From Pleodorina starrii (Eukaryota > Chlorophyta > Chlorophyceae > Chlamydomonadales > Volvocaceae): a stretch of DNA of 64,000 nucleotides. The position numbers and the translations under genes are program-made. The stretch's first letter is position 1. Every line of letters starts with the position of its first letter. The stretch is taken from positions 2,542,001 through 2,606,000 of the forward strand of contig BRXU01000007.1 in NCBI GenBank assembly GCA_030267565.1, given 5' to 3'. The notes beneath the pieces were generated by a model. It did no database searches. It was not told where the DNA came from and saw nothing but the letters and a program-made list of their open reading frames with translations. Shown here piece after piece: positions 23,947-35,801 of the stretch.

Positions 23947-25370
23947 TCCAAAATAGTACGACCTTCAAGCGCACCAGTCAAGTGGCCGAAGTACGACATC
24001 AGCTCCGCGTAGCATTGATCTTAAGATGCGTGGTCTTTGACCAACACCCATAGCCGACCTTAGCGGCGGGCCTACCGGCCATGTTAGCGGGTTCCAGGGC
24101 CTTCTCTCGGAAGCCAACACTCCTGGCCAAACATGGCTTCCGTACGCGTTCATCAAGCTTCAGTCCTATGAATGTCATTTAGCATAAGATGAAAGTCTCT
24201 GCGGGGCGGCCCAGTCGAAAAGGCTTCTGGATGTCGGCGTGGCTCCGATCGGTGGCGTCCGATCGGTGGACGGCATGGTGCCGGGGAGGGGCAGCTCATA
24301 CCGCGGAAAGCTGTGAGTGGGAGAGCATGAGGGTTCCTTATCAGAGCCGTTCTGGGGTACCAGCTGCTCCCGCACGTCGTTGCGACGCGCCATGGGCTAC
24401 TGCACCGCACAAGACTTATCAATCGCCGGGATTTATGCCATGTAAATTTAATGAAAGAATTTTAAAACTTGTAGCCCTTGAGTTCACGCGCAGCGCTTGC
24501 ACAGAAAGCAATTTGCGGTCTACGTCTCGATGTCTTGCACAGTTCTTGGATTATGATACTAGCAAATGACAAATGTGAAATGTTGCTTAAATTGAGCTTC
24601 AATAAGAACAGAACCTGAATAAATAGCCCCCTACTGCAACTCTCTCGCCGGGAACAGCGCTGGAGCATGCGTGCCGTACTATTTTCCAAAATAGTACGAC
24701 CTTCAAGCGCACCAGTCCCTCACCCCTCACTGCTAATCTACGGCAATCATAACAATCCATATACGCTCCAGTGCTGCTTATGTATCACAATGTACTGGCA
24801 GCGAGATCAGTTACTTTGATTTAGTTTGGCCATACGAGCCAAAATGTTGTTGGCATCTACCCCGGAAACAAGCCCAAGACCTCGCTAGTCATCTTCTGCC
24901 GGTCCTATGAATGCGACCCTGTGTTTGGGTCTTGATCCGTCTCGAGTTTTAAGAATCTGGCGTGAAACTGCGACCGTGATCCACGTGGATATCGAGCTAG
25001 CTGTGTGCGCTCCAGATGCAAGTCATGCCAAATGACACAGTACTTGACAATGCATGCTGGCAAGGGGTGCCGGGCTCTGCAGCACACGTCCGGACAGTTT
25101 CCCTCCGTTGCGCCAGTGCGCCCCGGGTAGTTCAACAGCACCTCTCCGTGCCAAAGCTCCAGTCCTGCCTTGTCACACACGAACCCAAGCGTACATCGCC
25201 CCTCGCGTGCTACCCCTCAATCCTAATCGGTTGCCGCAATTCGTCACTTCGTACAACGATTGATTGACGCCACTCCAAGCCCCCCCTCCAGGAGCTCTGG
25301 GCGCACCCTCGCCGCAACGTCCCGCCCCCCCCCTTCCCTCCGCCTCCCCCGAAAACGTCGTCCCCCTCGG
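23947..25370. other. Repeat remnants downstream of the F-box/LRR gene
   Basis: CCAAAATAGTACGACCTTCA with the following CAAGCGCACCAGTC occurs at about 23949 and again at about 24689. The second copy is preceded by the palindrome CGTACTATTTTCCAAAATAG. The same end sequence occurs in the inverted repeat at 46607-47519, so these are termini of one mobile family. No gene is recognised in 24720-25370. Confidence 0.5.
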
Positions 25371-28300
25371 TCAGCCTCGGGCGCCTCTCTCCCCCTCCTC
25401 CGCCAGGAACTCGTTCTCCGCCCGCACGACCCCTCCCGGCAGCATGTCGCCATCAAACGTGTAGGGGTACTTGTCCCGCAGCCTGGCAAGGTCGGCGGGC
25501 TGCAGCAGCGTGCAATAGGACATGTTGACTCGGCGCAGTCGGCCGCTGGCAGCAGCTGGCCCCCGCTCGAGCGCCTCCAGTCCGGCGGGCGTTACGTTCG
25601 GCAGGTTTGCGGCGTAGAGGGTCTCCAGGGAGGGGCAGCCGGAGGCGATGGAGCGCAGCGCTGCGTCCGTGAGGCGGGGGATTCCGCCGACACCTTGGGG
25701 AGGGGAGGGAGTGGCATAGGGCGAGAGGGCAAGAAGGGAGGCGTGGCGGGACACAGAGTTGGCCGCATTGAGGTCGTTTGCGGGGGACTGCAGCAGGCAC
25801 GGATACGGAACGGGTGATCAGTGATTGCCACAGGTACGCGGCCGCGCCCAGGGTCCCCTCCGCCGCTCACCAATCATGCGTAGCCCGGGCAGGCGGGTGA
25901 TCAGGTCCGCGATGTCCGGATCTGTCAGCCCCGCGAACCCCGAGAAGCCGAACTCGGCCAGCCGGGGAAGCGACGCCCACAACCCGCGTACTCCTGGGGT
26001 GGGTCCCGGAGTTGGGTGACGACAGCCGCCGGAGAGTGTGTGTGTAAGTGTGTAAGTGTTGGCGGGGGGAGAACTTTCAGGGGTGAGTGCAGGCGCCAAG
26101 CCGAAACCACAGAATCACGACCCCTTCCAAATCCTAAAAGCTTCAGACCCGTGGGTCACCCTGCGCCCGTTGTGGTGCTTGGTCGCCTTCACATGCACAG
26201 CTGCATCCCGCATGCGCCCCACCTTGCGACGTCATCCGGGCCGCGTAGCACACGTCCAGGGCCGTCAGCCGTGTGTTGGAGGTGGCCAGCGCGGTGAGGG
26301 TGAGGTCGGTGAGGCAGTCGCAGCAGCCCACGTTGAGGGAGGTGAGGCCCGGGTTCGCAGACAGCAGGGGGACCAGGTCGCAGTCCCGCAGCGTGCTGTG
26401 GAGAGCAAGAGCGAGGGGTGAGAGGCGCCGGTACAGCAGTGGGTTGCGGCGACAGCACACGGGGGACGGGTGTGGCTGTGGCGGTTGCAGCCAAACCGCG
26501 CTCTGTACCCAGCATCTTGGCTCGGCTGGGGCTGGGGTCGTTGGGTGGCGGCCGCAACGCCGCTGCGCTGCGCTGCCGACGAAGCTGCCGTACAGCACAT
26601 CGACGCAATCCCCCACAACGCCTTGTACACCGCCTTTTCTCACCACACGGCCCTGCCCCCCTCCCCCCCGCCCCTTCCCTGAACCACTCACAGCAGCCCC
26701 CTCAGGTTGAGGGCCACCAGCTGGGTGGTGGGGCAGACCCTCAGCGCGGGACCGATGAAGCTGCCCTGACAGTTGGACAAGCACAGCGCCCGCAGGGCTG
26801 AGAGGGAGGCCAGGCAGCCCATGAGGGCCGAGGACGCCGCGCCCCTGGTGGCGCAGCCTGGCGGGAGCCGACACGGGACGAGGTAAGGAGCACCGCGGGC
26901 GGCGGTTGAGGGGTCATACGCATCTTACAACAGGCGGTGCACCAGGAGCCATCAGCTCGCTCGGGAAACGTGCGGAACGGCGGTAGTCGGGGAGGGTTTG
27001 AGCTCGGCTGGGCTGCAGAGGCTTTGATTTGACCGAAATACATGACGGCAGAGGTCATGGTAGCGGCCGTCGTTTGCGGCAGATGGGTAATAATCGGGGC
27101 TCTCCAGTCCCTTAAGGTAATCATACCCGCATATAGCCGCCTTTACCCGCCTCACCTCCCCACCGCTCCCGCCGAAGCAGATGGGTGCCCACCCACCCAC
27201 CCACCCGCCCGTGGCCCACCATCCACCCACCCGCCAAGTCCAGCAGCCTGAGGGTGGTCCCACACCTCCCCGCCAGCTGCAGCACCCCGCCCAGGTCGCT
27301 CTCAAGCAGCGGGTCCCCACTGAGACACCACACCAGGACACATGGACGAGGGAGAGGGAGAGGGACAGGGAGAGGAGCGGTGAGGAGGAGCAACGTGTTG
27401 GGTTGCAGCGGCGGCAATAGCAGCAGCCACCAAGCAGCCAGCCAAAAGCAACGCCAAGTCCTCCGGAGGGCAGCAGGGGACAGGCCCTCGTTGGGTGTGG
27501 CATCAGGCCGGCGGCACGACTGACTGCATCCGAGACACCACGTTGCACCGACGACTGCGCTCATCCACGCTGCTTACGTAGCTGTGCAACCCTCGCAATG
27601 CACCCTCCTTCCAGCACAGGTGGCCAGCTCGCCCTCCCACCCCATTGCACCGCCCCCGTCCGCCCCGCCCGCCTACCTGGTCTCTCCTCGCCAGCCCAGT
27701 CTCAGGCTGACCAGTCTGTCCGCCGCCAGCCGGCCCACCGCCCGGGACAGGTCGCCACCCCACTCCGGAGAGGAGGACGACTCGGTGCTGTCCTGGGAGA
27801 ACATCAAACCCTGAGGGACAGGGGAGGCGCGGCGGCGGCAGGGAGGGTACGGCGCCAGGAAAGACAGAAAGCCTTTTCTCAGGCGACCAAGCACCTGGTT
27901 ACGTCGCGCCTCGGCCGTTTGCAGCCTCCGTCCCGACGCAGCCTTAGGCGGCGGGAGCACTTACCGTATGCGGGGAAGGGCCAAGCGCGCATAACGGTAT
28001 GTGACAAGCCCTCCACCCCGACATCCTCAACCCCGGAAGACACCCCTTCTCAGATCCTGCTAATCTGCCATTGTGGACTCTTTTCCTGCAGCCTCCCTCC
28101 GAGGACCCCTAGGGAAACCCACCCCTGAATATGGCCAGCCCTGCCCCCACCAGCAGTCTTCACCCCCCCCACCTGCAGTCTTCACCCCCCACCTGCATGT
28201 CCAGGTGCTCCAGGTTGAGGTGCAGCCGGTCGGGCAGGTCGAACAGATCCTGGAGGGGGCGAGGCGGGGGACGGTGGTGCGGGAATACCGTATAGGAGGC

Positions 28301-29829
28301 GTGTCACGTACCCGGCTACCGGCCCCGCTTTGGCTCCCCACCCCACCACGGTTTTAACACCCCGGGCCAGTCAAATGTCCTGCTGGTTCGCCCCGCGCCA
28401 CCTTGCTCCGCCGCCGCTCCCACCTTTACCTGAATGATCCCGGGCTCACATATCCGGGCGCAGCCCCTGTGCACGTAGAACGGCACGGATCAGTGCGATT
28501 GCCGAGCAGCAGATGCCAGAGGGCCACCTCCGCAGTCCGCACCACCCACCTGACCGCCCCGCCGGTGCTTCCCGCCGGGCCGAATCACGGCAACGCCACG
28601 CTTCGCTCCCAGACGAGAAGTAGCCACACGGTGATGCGGCGCGACCGGCCACAGCTGCACGGCGCTACGCCCCCACCAGGACCCCACCTGCCCTGACCCG
28701 GTCCTCTCCTCCACATCCCATCCCCTGTTCCCTGCGCCCCCGCAACAACTCTGCCGTGTCGCACCCACACCGCTTGCCCTTGGCCCCAACCCACCCCTAC
28801 CTTGCCGCCAGCGACCTGAGGGAGGGGCAGTGCCGCACCAGGTGACCCAACAAGTCCACACAGTAGTGCCTGGCGGGGGGCAGCGGCGGTGGCGGGAGGA
28901 CGCGTGAGGAACAGCAGCGGTGGAGTGGCAGGCATTAGGAGAGCCGGAGCACAGCAGGTTCATTTTGGGGTTCACGGCCCTATGTGGGTCGAGTCTGCCC
29001 TACACGGGGGAACCGCGGCGCCGGAGCGCAACACACCGCGAGCCGCGTGCCCGCTGCCCCACCTGCACCCGGAGACGTCCAGATGCACCAAATTGCAGCA
29101 CCTGCACAGGAGCGAGGCAGGAGGGATCTTGGGGGAGAGGTGGCAGCGAAGGCGGAGATGATGGGGGCAGCTCAGCCGCTGGAAACATGTGGGTCGGCAA
29201 TACAATACCACGGGTCGGCAACCCGGGTCCGCTGCTGGCAGCTGGAGGGCCCTGTGGCCCTCAGCTCGACAGCCGCGCCCAAGGAGCCAACGGGGAGGCG
29301 CAAAACCGTTGGCGGAGCCGATCGTGCAGGCACGGGTAAGGGGGGCCTGGCCGTGTCAAGACAGGAGGCTTCTCGGCCTTTGCCGAGCCACTGGATGCAA
29401 CAGCGAGCGTGATGCGAGACGCACGCGCAGGGAGGGGAGCGCACCGTACCGTGAGATGTCCTCTAGGCCCGTCACTTGGAGCCAGGGACAGTTGGCAAGC
29501 TGAAGGCGCACGCAATATTGTCCGTACTGTCGGAGCACGCTGCCCAGGCGGTTGCCGTAGCGCGCAGCCTCGCTGTAAGACCACGATGCCTTCCCGCGGG
29601 CATCAGCACCTTCCACGATGGTCCCGTTGATGGTGGTCCAGAACTCGGCCGCTCGAACGCCGGCAACGCAAGCCCGACTCAGCGTGGAGAACATCAGTCT
29701 GCCGCGTGGCGTGAGCCATTTTGCCACACAGCACAGGAGGTTTGGGTCCTGAAGAACCTGTTCTGCATTGCTCAACACTGCAAGCTCGCCAGGGTCTCGG
29801 GCCAACTCCGCCGAAGAAAGAACCGGCAT
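25371..29829 (-). CDS. F-box-like leucine-rich repeat protein
   Basis: Proteins of this class are substrate receptors of SCF ubiquitin ligases. Eleven exons in transcript order: 29829-29450, 29101-29063, 28869-28801, 28466-28430, 28249-28193, 27810-27677, 27319-27231, 26857-26692, 26395-26223, 25993-25871 and 25693-25371, giving 529 aa. An F-box-like segment lies at about residues 30-75 (LLCCVAKWLTPRGRLMFSTL, then FWTTI). It is followed by cysteine-containing LRRs of the FBXL/AMN1 type: NLVHLDVSGC, LVRHCPSLRSLAAR, GCARICEPGIIQ, LTSLNVGCCDCLTDL, LTALDVCYAARM and LRSIASGCPSLETLYAANL. Introns fall between or within repeats, as is usual for FBXL genes. An in-frame ATG at 29901 would add 24 residues. 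The substrate cannot be predicted. Confidence 0.85.
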
Positions 29830-29901
29830 CGCCCCCGCTCCCTTCCGTTGCTTGCGGGTCTTAAACTTTACAGAGAAATTGCTTATGTCACAATATGTCA
29901 A

Positions 29902-30345
29902 ATACCAAGGTCACATCGGACAGGAGCACGACAAGGGGTGTTGCGTGGTTAAGAAGAAAACACTGCACGGTTATTTGAACGTTAAATCTTGTTTGCCAGA
30001 GACGCAATTCGTTCAACGTCATTGTCCCGCACGGTCTCGCTACGTAAACGACCCTATCAAACTCCCGGCGCTGCATTACTAAAGTGGAATCAACGTGAGG
30101 GTCGCCGTACGCAAATACGGCCCCTGCATGGCCTTTCAGAGCGGACAGCGCGACAGCCCCAACATACATTTTGCCGTGTGCATTGAAGAGCAATTCAGGC
30201 AGGGAAGTTGCTGACAGCATGTATTATTAGAGCAACAGGAGTGGGGAGACAGTTACCTACGTGGGAGGGACAGCTTGCGAGTGACCAGCGGCATTGCTTT
30301 CGCTGCGCTATACCGGTTTAATTTTTATAAACTGTATGCACTGGA
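29902..30345. promoter_or_regulatory. Divergent promoter region, F-box/LRR and 30.3-kb gene
   Basis: The two start codons face away from each other across about 450-520 bp. No coding signal or specific regulatory motif is recognised. Confidence 0.35.
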
Positions 30346-31709
30346 ATGACTGGCCAAGCCACAGAAGCTACAAGCCATGACGGGGCTGGGCCTGCCGGCC
30401 GAGGCGATGCCGGAGAATCGGCTGTGCCTCTAACCGGAGAACACCCTGTGGCTCGCGAGCCCAGAGCGCCAATGTGGCTTACGAAACTCTGGCTTGCGAG
30501 CCTTCCAGTCAGCATGCCAGCGTGGTTGCTCTACAGCGCTTGGTCAAAGGGCTGGGACGCCTTTTGTCGGTCCAGCTCAACCGGAAGCACGCAAACCGAG
30601 CTCAACATGCAACAGCTGGACAAGCTTATGGTGATTCTGGCTGAAAATGAGGACGCGGTTTGCAGCCACCGACAGGTTGGTTGCCATCGTAGGCTTAGTG
30701 TTGGCAAACTTGCTCGCGCTAGTAAACGGTCCAACGGTCAAAATTATAAAGCGAGGTCTTTGCATAGTTCTGGGGTGGGGCATGGTAAGTTTTCGTGTGT
30801 ACGCGTCATACGCCAGCTTTCAAACCCCGCGCAGCTGCTGGAGGTCTCCCGTGAGGAAAACCAGGCACTGCGGACCGACTTGGAGGGCGCCATGGCGCGC
30901 TTGGCCCTCATGAGCCAACGTAAGTTAGGCGCTGCGGGCTTTCGTGCATGCAAAGGCTTTCCTGTGTACGACAGCAGAGGCGAGCACAGGCGTTCTCATG
31001 GGGGGCATTTGGGTTCCAATCGGCTCGTCTTCGTCCTCGCATCGTACGTGCCCGCTGGGCTCGCCGTACGGTTACCTTGTCGCCACATGCGACAAGGTAA
31101 CCGTACGGCGAGCCCAGCATGTGGTCGTCTGACCTGCTAATGGGTCTGTCCCCAATTCTTGGCCCATCCAGATAATGCGGATCTTGAGCAATACAACCAG
31201 CGGCTGTTCGGCGTGCTGCGCGACGTGGTGCTCCCGGTCTTCGAGCGGCTGACTCACGTACCTGAGGTACGCGATTTGCGTGCCAGCCTACCCATTGCTG
31301 GTCACCAAATGGTGGGACGGCTCACTCCAGAACAACTTGCATGCGCATGTTCTTATGCTCTTTGATTACCAGCTGACCGCCCTTGAACCCTCCGGGCCCG
31401 CAGGCGGATGATGTCCCCAACATCACGGCTGAGGTCCTGGTGGCGCTGCACAGCACGAAGCAGCTGCTCTCAGAGGCCGAGGGCGCCTACTGCGCCACCG
31501 CTGAGCCAAGCCCCGCGGAGAAGCCCGGCGAGGTTAGCCAAAAGAACACGCCCCGCGGAGACGCCTCCGTGCAGGTGGCGCTCCTGCCGCTGCGTGGGGC
31601 TTCCGCAGGCCCGGAGAGCAGCCCTCTCGAGGGCTGCGCCCGCGGCTTCCTGAGCGCCCGGCAGCCTAACAACGCGGCGCAAGGCGTAGCGAAGGTGTGG
31701 TGGTTTTGA
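30346..31709 (+). CDS. Unrecognised protein with one membrane segment and coiled coil
   Basis: Four exons: 30346-30675, 30835-30919, 31172-31266 and 31404-31709, giving 271 aa with consistent phases. The N terminus is Gly/Ala/Glu-rich. A hydrophobic segment (WLTKLWLASLPVSMPAWLLY, about residues 44-63) could be a single transmembrane helix. It is followed by heptad-like stretches (LDKLMVILAENED, LLEVSREENQALRTDLEGAM) and an amphipathic region (QRLFGVLRDVVLPVFERL). The tail is Pro/Gly/Ala-rich. I do not recognise the family; a small membrane-tethered coiled-coil protein is the best description. Intron 2 contains a perfect hairpin (31054-31118). The next gene on the same strand is a reticulon, but there is no evidence the two are linked. 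Confidence 0.6.
31054..31118. repeat. Perfect 29-bp inverted repeat in an intron
   Basis: Arms 31054-31082 and 31090-31118 are exact reverse complements around a 7-nt loop (CCACATG). It lies in intron 2 of the 30.3-kb gene, so the primary transcript would carry a perfect 29-bp stem. It shares no obvious sequence with the HAP2 intronic palindrome. Confidence 0.95.
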
Positions 31710-32951
31710 GCGCCCTGGCCCCGCCTTCCCCTGCTGTAGAGTATGTGTTAGGATGAGGCGCTCGTAATACGGCTTCGGGGATCGTACGTGAACTGGATAT
31801 TGCACAAAAGACCACGCTGTTTGGGCTGTAGCAAACGAGCGTACGTGAGGGGTTCGTGGCAGTTGTATGCCAGGCTGCGCGGAAGCCCACCTTCCTAATG
31901 CACGCATGGTGGGGGAGGGGGGCCAAACCCGCACGGTCATCACCACCATCGTCAGGTCACCGCCTGCCACCTGTTCATCTCGCGTCGCACAGGTATTGTC
32001 GTTCGCCTCTCCAAGTCGCTCTACCGCGGTGGTGCATGTCCTCGCACACGACATTTAAACGCCGGCGGGGCGTGCAGAAGAGGGCAGAGTGGCAATATGC
32101 ACGCAGAGTTGACAGCGATAGTGACCGTGTGATCTGCATTGCATGCCATTCGTTTTTAGTTAGTGTTCCTGACCGGTGCAGTCCGGCAATTTTTTAATGC
32201 CTGAGTTGCGCATGTACGCTAACTTGAGGCTCGTATGTAGTGTAGTTTGGTGACTAACCATTTGACCGGTTGGTGGAGTAGTAGTTTGACGCAGTGGGCA
32301 GTAGTATGTGAGGCAGGCGGCATCGGACGCGGCGCTTGTGCAGGCCGCGCAACTTGTGACCCATGTACCAGACACACATTCAGCGAATGACCAAGTAGCA
32401 TTTATTGCGTTTTTTATGTGTGGAGCAGCTTAGTGATGCCAGTATAGTCCAGCTGCTGCTCGGTTTGCCGTACGTCGTGGATTTCGACGAGGCATCTTTA
32501 GATGGCATACTTGTAACCTGACACATGCGGCCTTCTGATATATCTTTCCACGGTGAAACTCGTCCACCAATCGCTGTTGCTCGTTTGAAAGAAACTGCAA
32601 CACCCTCAAGTCTTGAGGCCTTGATCTTCCTGACGCCCCCAACTTCAAGGTGGGGCCCGCTGGATATAGTAGTTTCTTCAACGTCCCAACAGTAGCAGTT
32701 CATTGAAATGCAGACCGGGCTCTGCTTTGCTCGGCGCCAACGCCTGTCTTCCGGCACGGACGCGACATCTGAGCTGGATGGGATTTTTCTACAGAATCCC
32801 TCGGCTTTTTGTCTTCCTATGTGTCAGGATAACGCTCTAATTGTGTATGAAGCCGTGACCTGCCCGTGGCTAGCTGGTGTCCCGGGTTAGGCGTTCGCGC
32901 CTTCTGACAGGCCTGGCCCTGCCGGGGTTTCCGTGCGGTGCCTGCAGAGCG
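31710..32951. other. Intergenic region, 30.3-kb gene to reticulon
   Basis: There is no well-supported gene. A 125-codon frame on the minus strand (32380-32757) has no low-complexity bias but no recognisable motif, and I found no splice partners for it. The reticulon promoter should lie in the right half. Confidence 0.4.
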
Positions 32952-35801
32952 ATGGCTGAGCCTGATATGACGGACTACGATTTGCCCGGAAAAGACGCAG
33001 CGACTAAGGTGCTCGACGCTGCTGCCAAGGTTGTTTCCGATAGTCCGCTGGCTAACGTTGTAAAGGAGGCAGCGACGGAGATGAAGGTGCGGTAGATTAC
33101 ATCTCGCCATGGTCAGAATTGCACGCATGACACATCGAAATGCTCGGAAATGCGTGTTGTCAAATGCGCGGCAAGATGTCCGCAGCTCCTGAAGGCAAGC
33201 TTGACGCAGTGCACAAGTTCAACTTCATGAAGGCACTTCTCCTAAGAATCAGTTCGACTTGTATGCAGACGGCTTTCGGGTCGCCCCATCCGGAGCCAGC
33301 GCCCGAGGTGCCCGAGGCGCCCGCGGCCTCTCCAGACGTGAATCCCGCCAAGCAGGTCGGTTGTCCTATTGTTTGCGATTTATGTCACGAGTAGGGGCTA
33401 GCAGGCAGTTCGCTGCAAGTTGCGGGTGCCGGTGTCTGTGCTAGGGTTTGTGGATGCAAGTTGCGGGTGTCGGTGTTGGTGCTAGGGTTCCCCCTGGCGT
33501 TTTGCCCCTGGAGTCACCTCATCCTTCTTTTGCTGCAGCTGGACTTCAACGTAAACCCACCGACGCCCTCAACGCCAGTGATGATTGCGTCGACGGCCAG
33601 CGACGAGGTGAGAAGGGAGAGTCTCAAACTGGATGCCGCTCCCTGCGTGCACGGTGATACCTCCGATGCGCTGAGAGGCTGACTGGCACTTCCGGCTCCC
33701 CCTCGGCAGTTGGATTACAACGCCTTCATCACTGAGACGCTGCTTTGGACCAACAAGGTGAGGCGCTCGTCAACTGTGCTTTGCGACCTGTGAGGAGTAA
33801 ACGGTTTTGTACGGTGTTGCATGCGCATCACTTCCATATGAGTAATTGTCCTCCCGCTTTGAGGGTCGTACGGGCGATGGCTACCTGCGCGCAAGGAAAG
33901 CGTGCCGCCGCAGGAGAAGGCGATCCTTGGTACCGAAGCCAAGGTCTGCCGACAAACGGTGTGGAAGGGCAGAAGAAGTGTCAGTAAACTGTCAGCATCG
34001 ACGGTGTAAGACTGCGAAATTGAACCCCCCCCCTCCGGTGTTTCGTATGGCCTTGTTTTGCTGCGGTTCTCAGCCTACCAGATTGCCTCTTGGAGTGTCC
34101 CCATTCCGCGACATCTGCGACTCGCAACAGTCATGGACGCTCTCACCGCAACTACCAACGGCCTCAGCTGTTGATTACCTTGTCCTATGTTCAATGCAGG
34201 TCCGCTCTGCCTTTTATTTCATTGCCGGCCTGCTGGCGTGGTTGGTCGTCCGGGCCATCTTCACCAGCCCGATCACCCTGTTCACAGGTGGGAGTGAATG
34301 AGGCTTGCGGATACACACCCGCTTGTAGTGTGCGTGTGTGCATTGTGGGTATATTACGGCGGAGGGTTACCTACCCTCATAACAACTTACCAGGATGGCC
34401 AGGCCAGGAATGCAGCTTCGCTGCTGGCGACAAGGGTGTGTAGATCCTGTGACGCAATTTCCTACACCCAACGCTCGCCTTCCGAATGCAGTGCACGCTT
34501 AGCCCTGGGCGGCGCCATACACCACACGCCTGTGCTGCAACGGCCGCTCCCCCCCCCCCGATGCGCGTACCCCTCCCCGCTGGAACGCAGGCACCTGCTA
34601 CACGCTCCTGTTCAGCCTTGCCTTCAACTTCCTACGCGGCGCTTTTTCGCCGCGCCTCCAGGAGCGCTGCACGTGGACCAACTCGACCATCACCCAGCTG
34701 CTGAGCGCGGCGCTGAGCGGCGCCGTGCACGCCGCCGCGGCGCTGCACGACCGCCACTTGAACGGCTTGGACGCGCTGCACACCCTGGAGGTAGGTGTGC
34801 GGAGGGCGGAGGACCGCCTTTGCCGTTGCAGCTGCTGCCACGTAAGGGCTGCACCTCAGCACTGCATGTAATGACACCAAGGATGTGCCTTCAGGGTTTC
34901 TGAGCAGTCCATCGTCCCGTGTCTTCTCTGCCCACTCCCTACGTCTGTCCAGGTCGGTCTCGGCCTGTGGCTGCTGTCGGTGCTGGGCCGCGCTCTGGAC
35001 GCTGTGACGCTGCTGCTGCTGCTTCACCTGGGCGCCTTCACCCTGCCGCTGGCGTACAAGGTGTACAAGAAGCGCATCGACTCCACCGTCGCCGACGTGT
35101 ACGGAAAGATCCATGTGAGGCGATCCACCGTGCGCTGCTGCCTTGCGGCCGCCTTGTGGACCCCCGGGCAGTGCTGGTGGTGGTTGGTAGTGTCCGATGC
35201 GTTGCCGATCGTGCCGCTTTGCAATATCCGGTCGGGTCGTGTAATGTCACGACGACGTCGATTCGGCTACTTCCGTGCCCTCTGCTCTCGCAGGCCAAGT
35301 ACGAGAAGTTTGACCGTCGCATCCGGGCGACGGTGGTGCTTGTGCCCATGGCGCTGATGTTCTTCTTGTTGCCCAACGTGGACCGTTTTGTGGCGATCTT
35401 CATCTGCCTCGCGTATGGACGTGTGCTGGCCAAGCCTGAGGAGGTAAGGAGACTGCGAGTTTGTCCGGAACAGCGGTTATCAAACACCTCGTGCACGTAT
35501 GCGAAAGGAGGCTTTCGCCATTATGGCCTGGGTTATGACTCCCAAGTTCCCCGCGTTGGAAGACCACAAAATCCGTACGATGTGTTCAGGTCTTGTTCGA
35601 GAGATGGGTGCTGCGGTAGTTTGTTCACATTTTAAAGTGTATTCTGTTTGCCCTGCGCAGTACGCTTCTTTCCAGAAGCGCATGGAGCCCGTTGGCAAGA
35701 CGATCAAGAAGGCGGTGATGACGCCGATGACCAGCGCGGCGGTCAACGCGGCGGCCAAGTACGACCTCACGCCGACGCCTCGCAAGAAGAAGACCACCTG
35801 A
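32952..35801 (+). CDS. Reticulon-domain ER membrane-shaping protein
   Basis: Reticulons insert hydrophobic hairpins into the ER and curve it into tubules. Nine exons: 32952-33086, 33269-33355, 33539-33607, 33710-33757, 34200-34287, 34591-34790, 34953-35114, 35294-35443 and 35661-35801, giving 359 aa. Residues 1-97 are acidic, Ala/Pro-rich and soluble. The reticulon-like region spans about 98-315: ITETLLWTNK, a hydrophobic stretch (FYFIAGLLAWLVVRAIF), a second pair (GLWLLSVLGRALDAVTLLLL, then FTLPLAYKVYKKRID, which matches the reticulon end motif of LYxKY type), and an extra hydrophobic hairpin (VVLVPMALMFFLLP). The C terminus KKKTT fits a KKxx ER-retrieval signal. TGTAA at 36542-36546 is a likely poly(A) signal. 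Confidence 0.82.
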
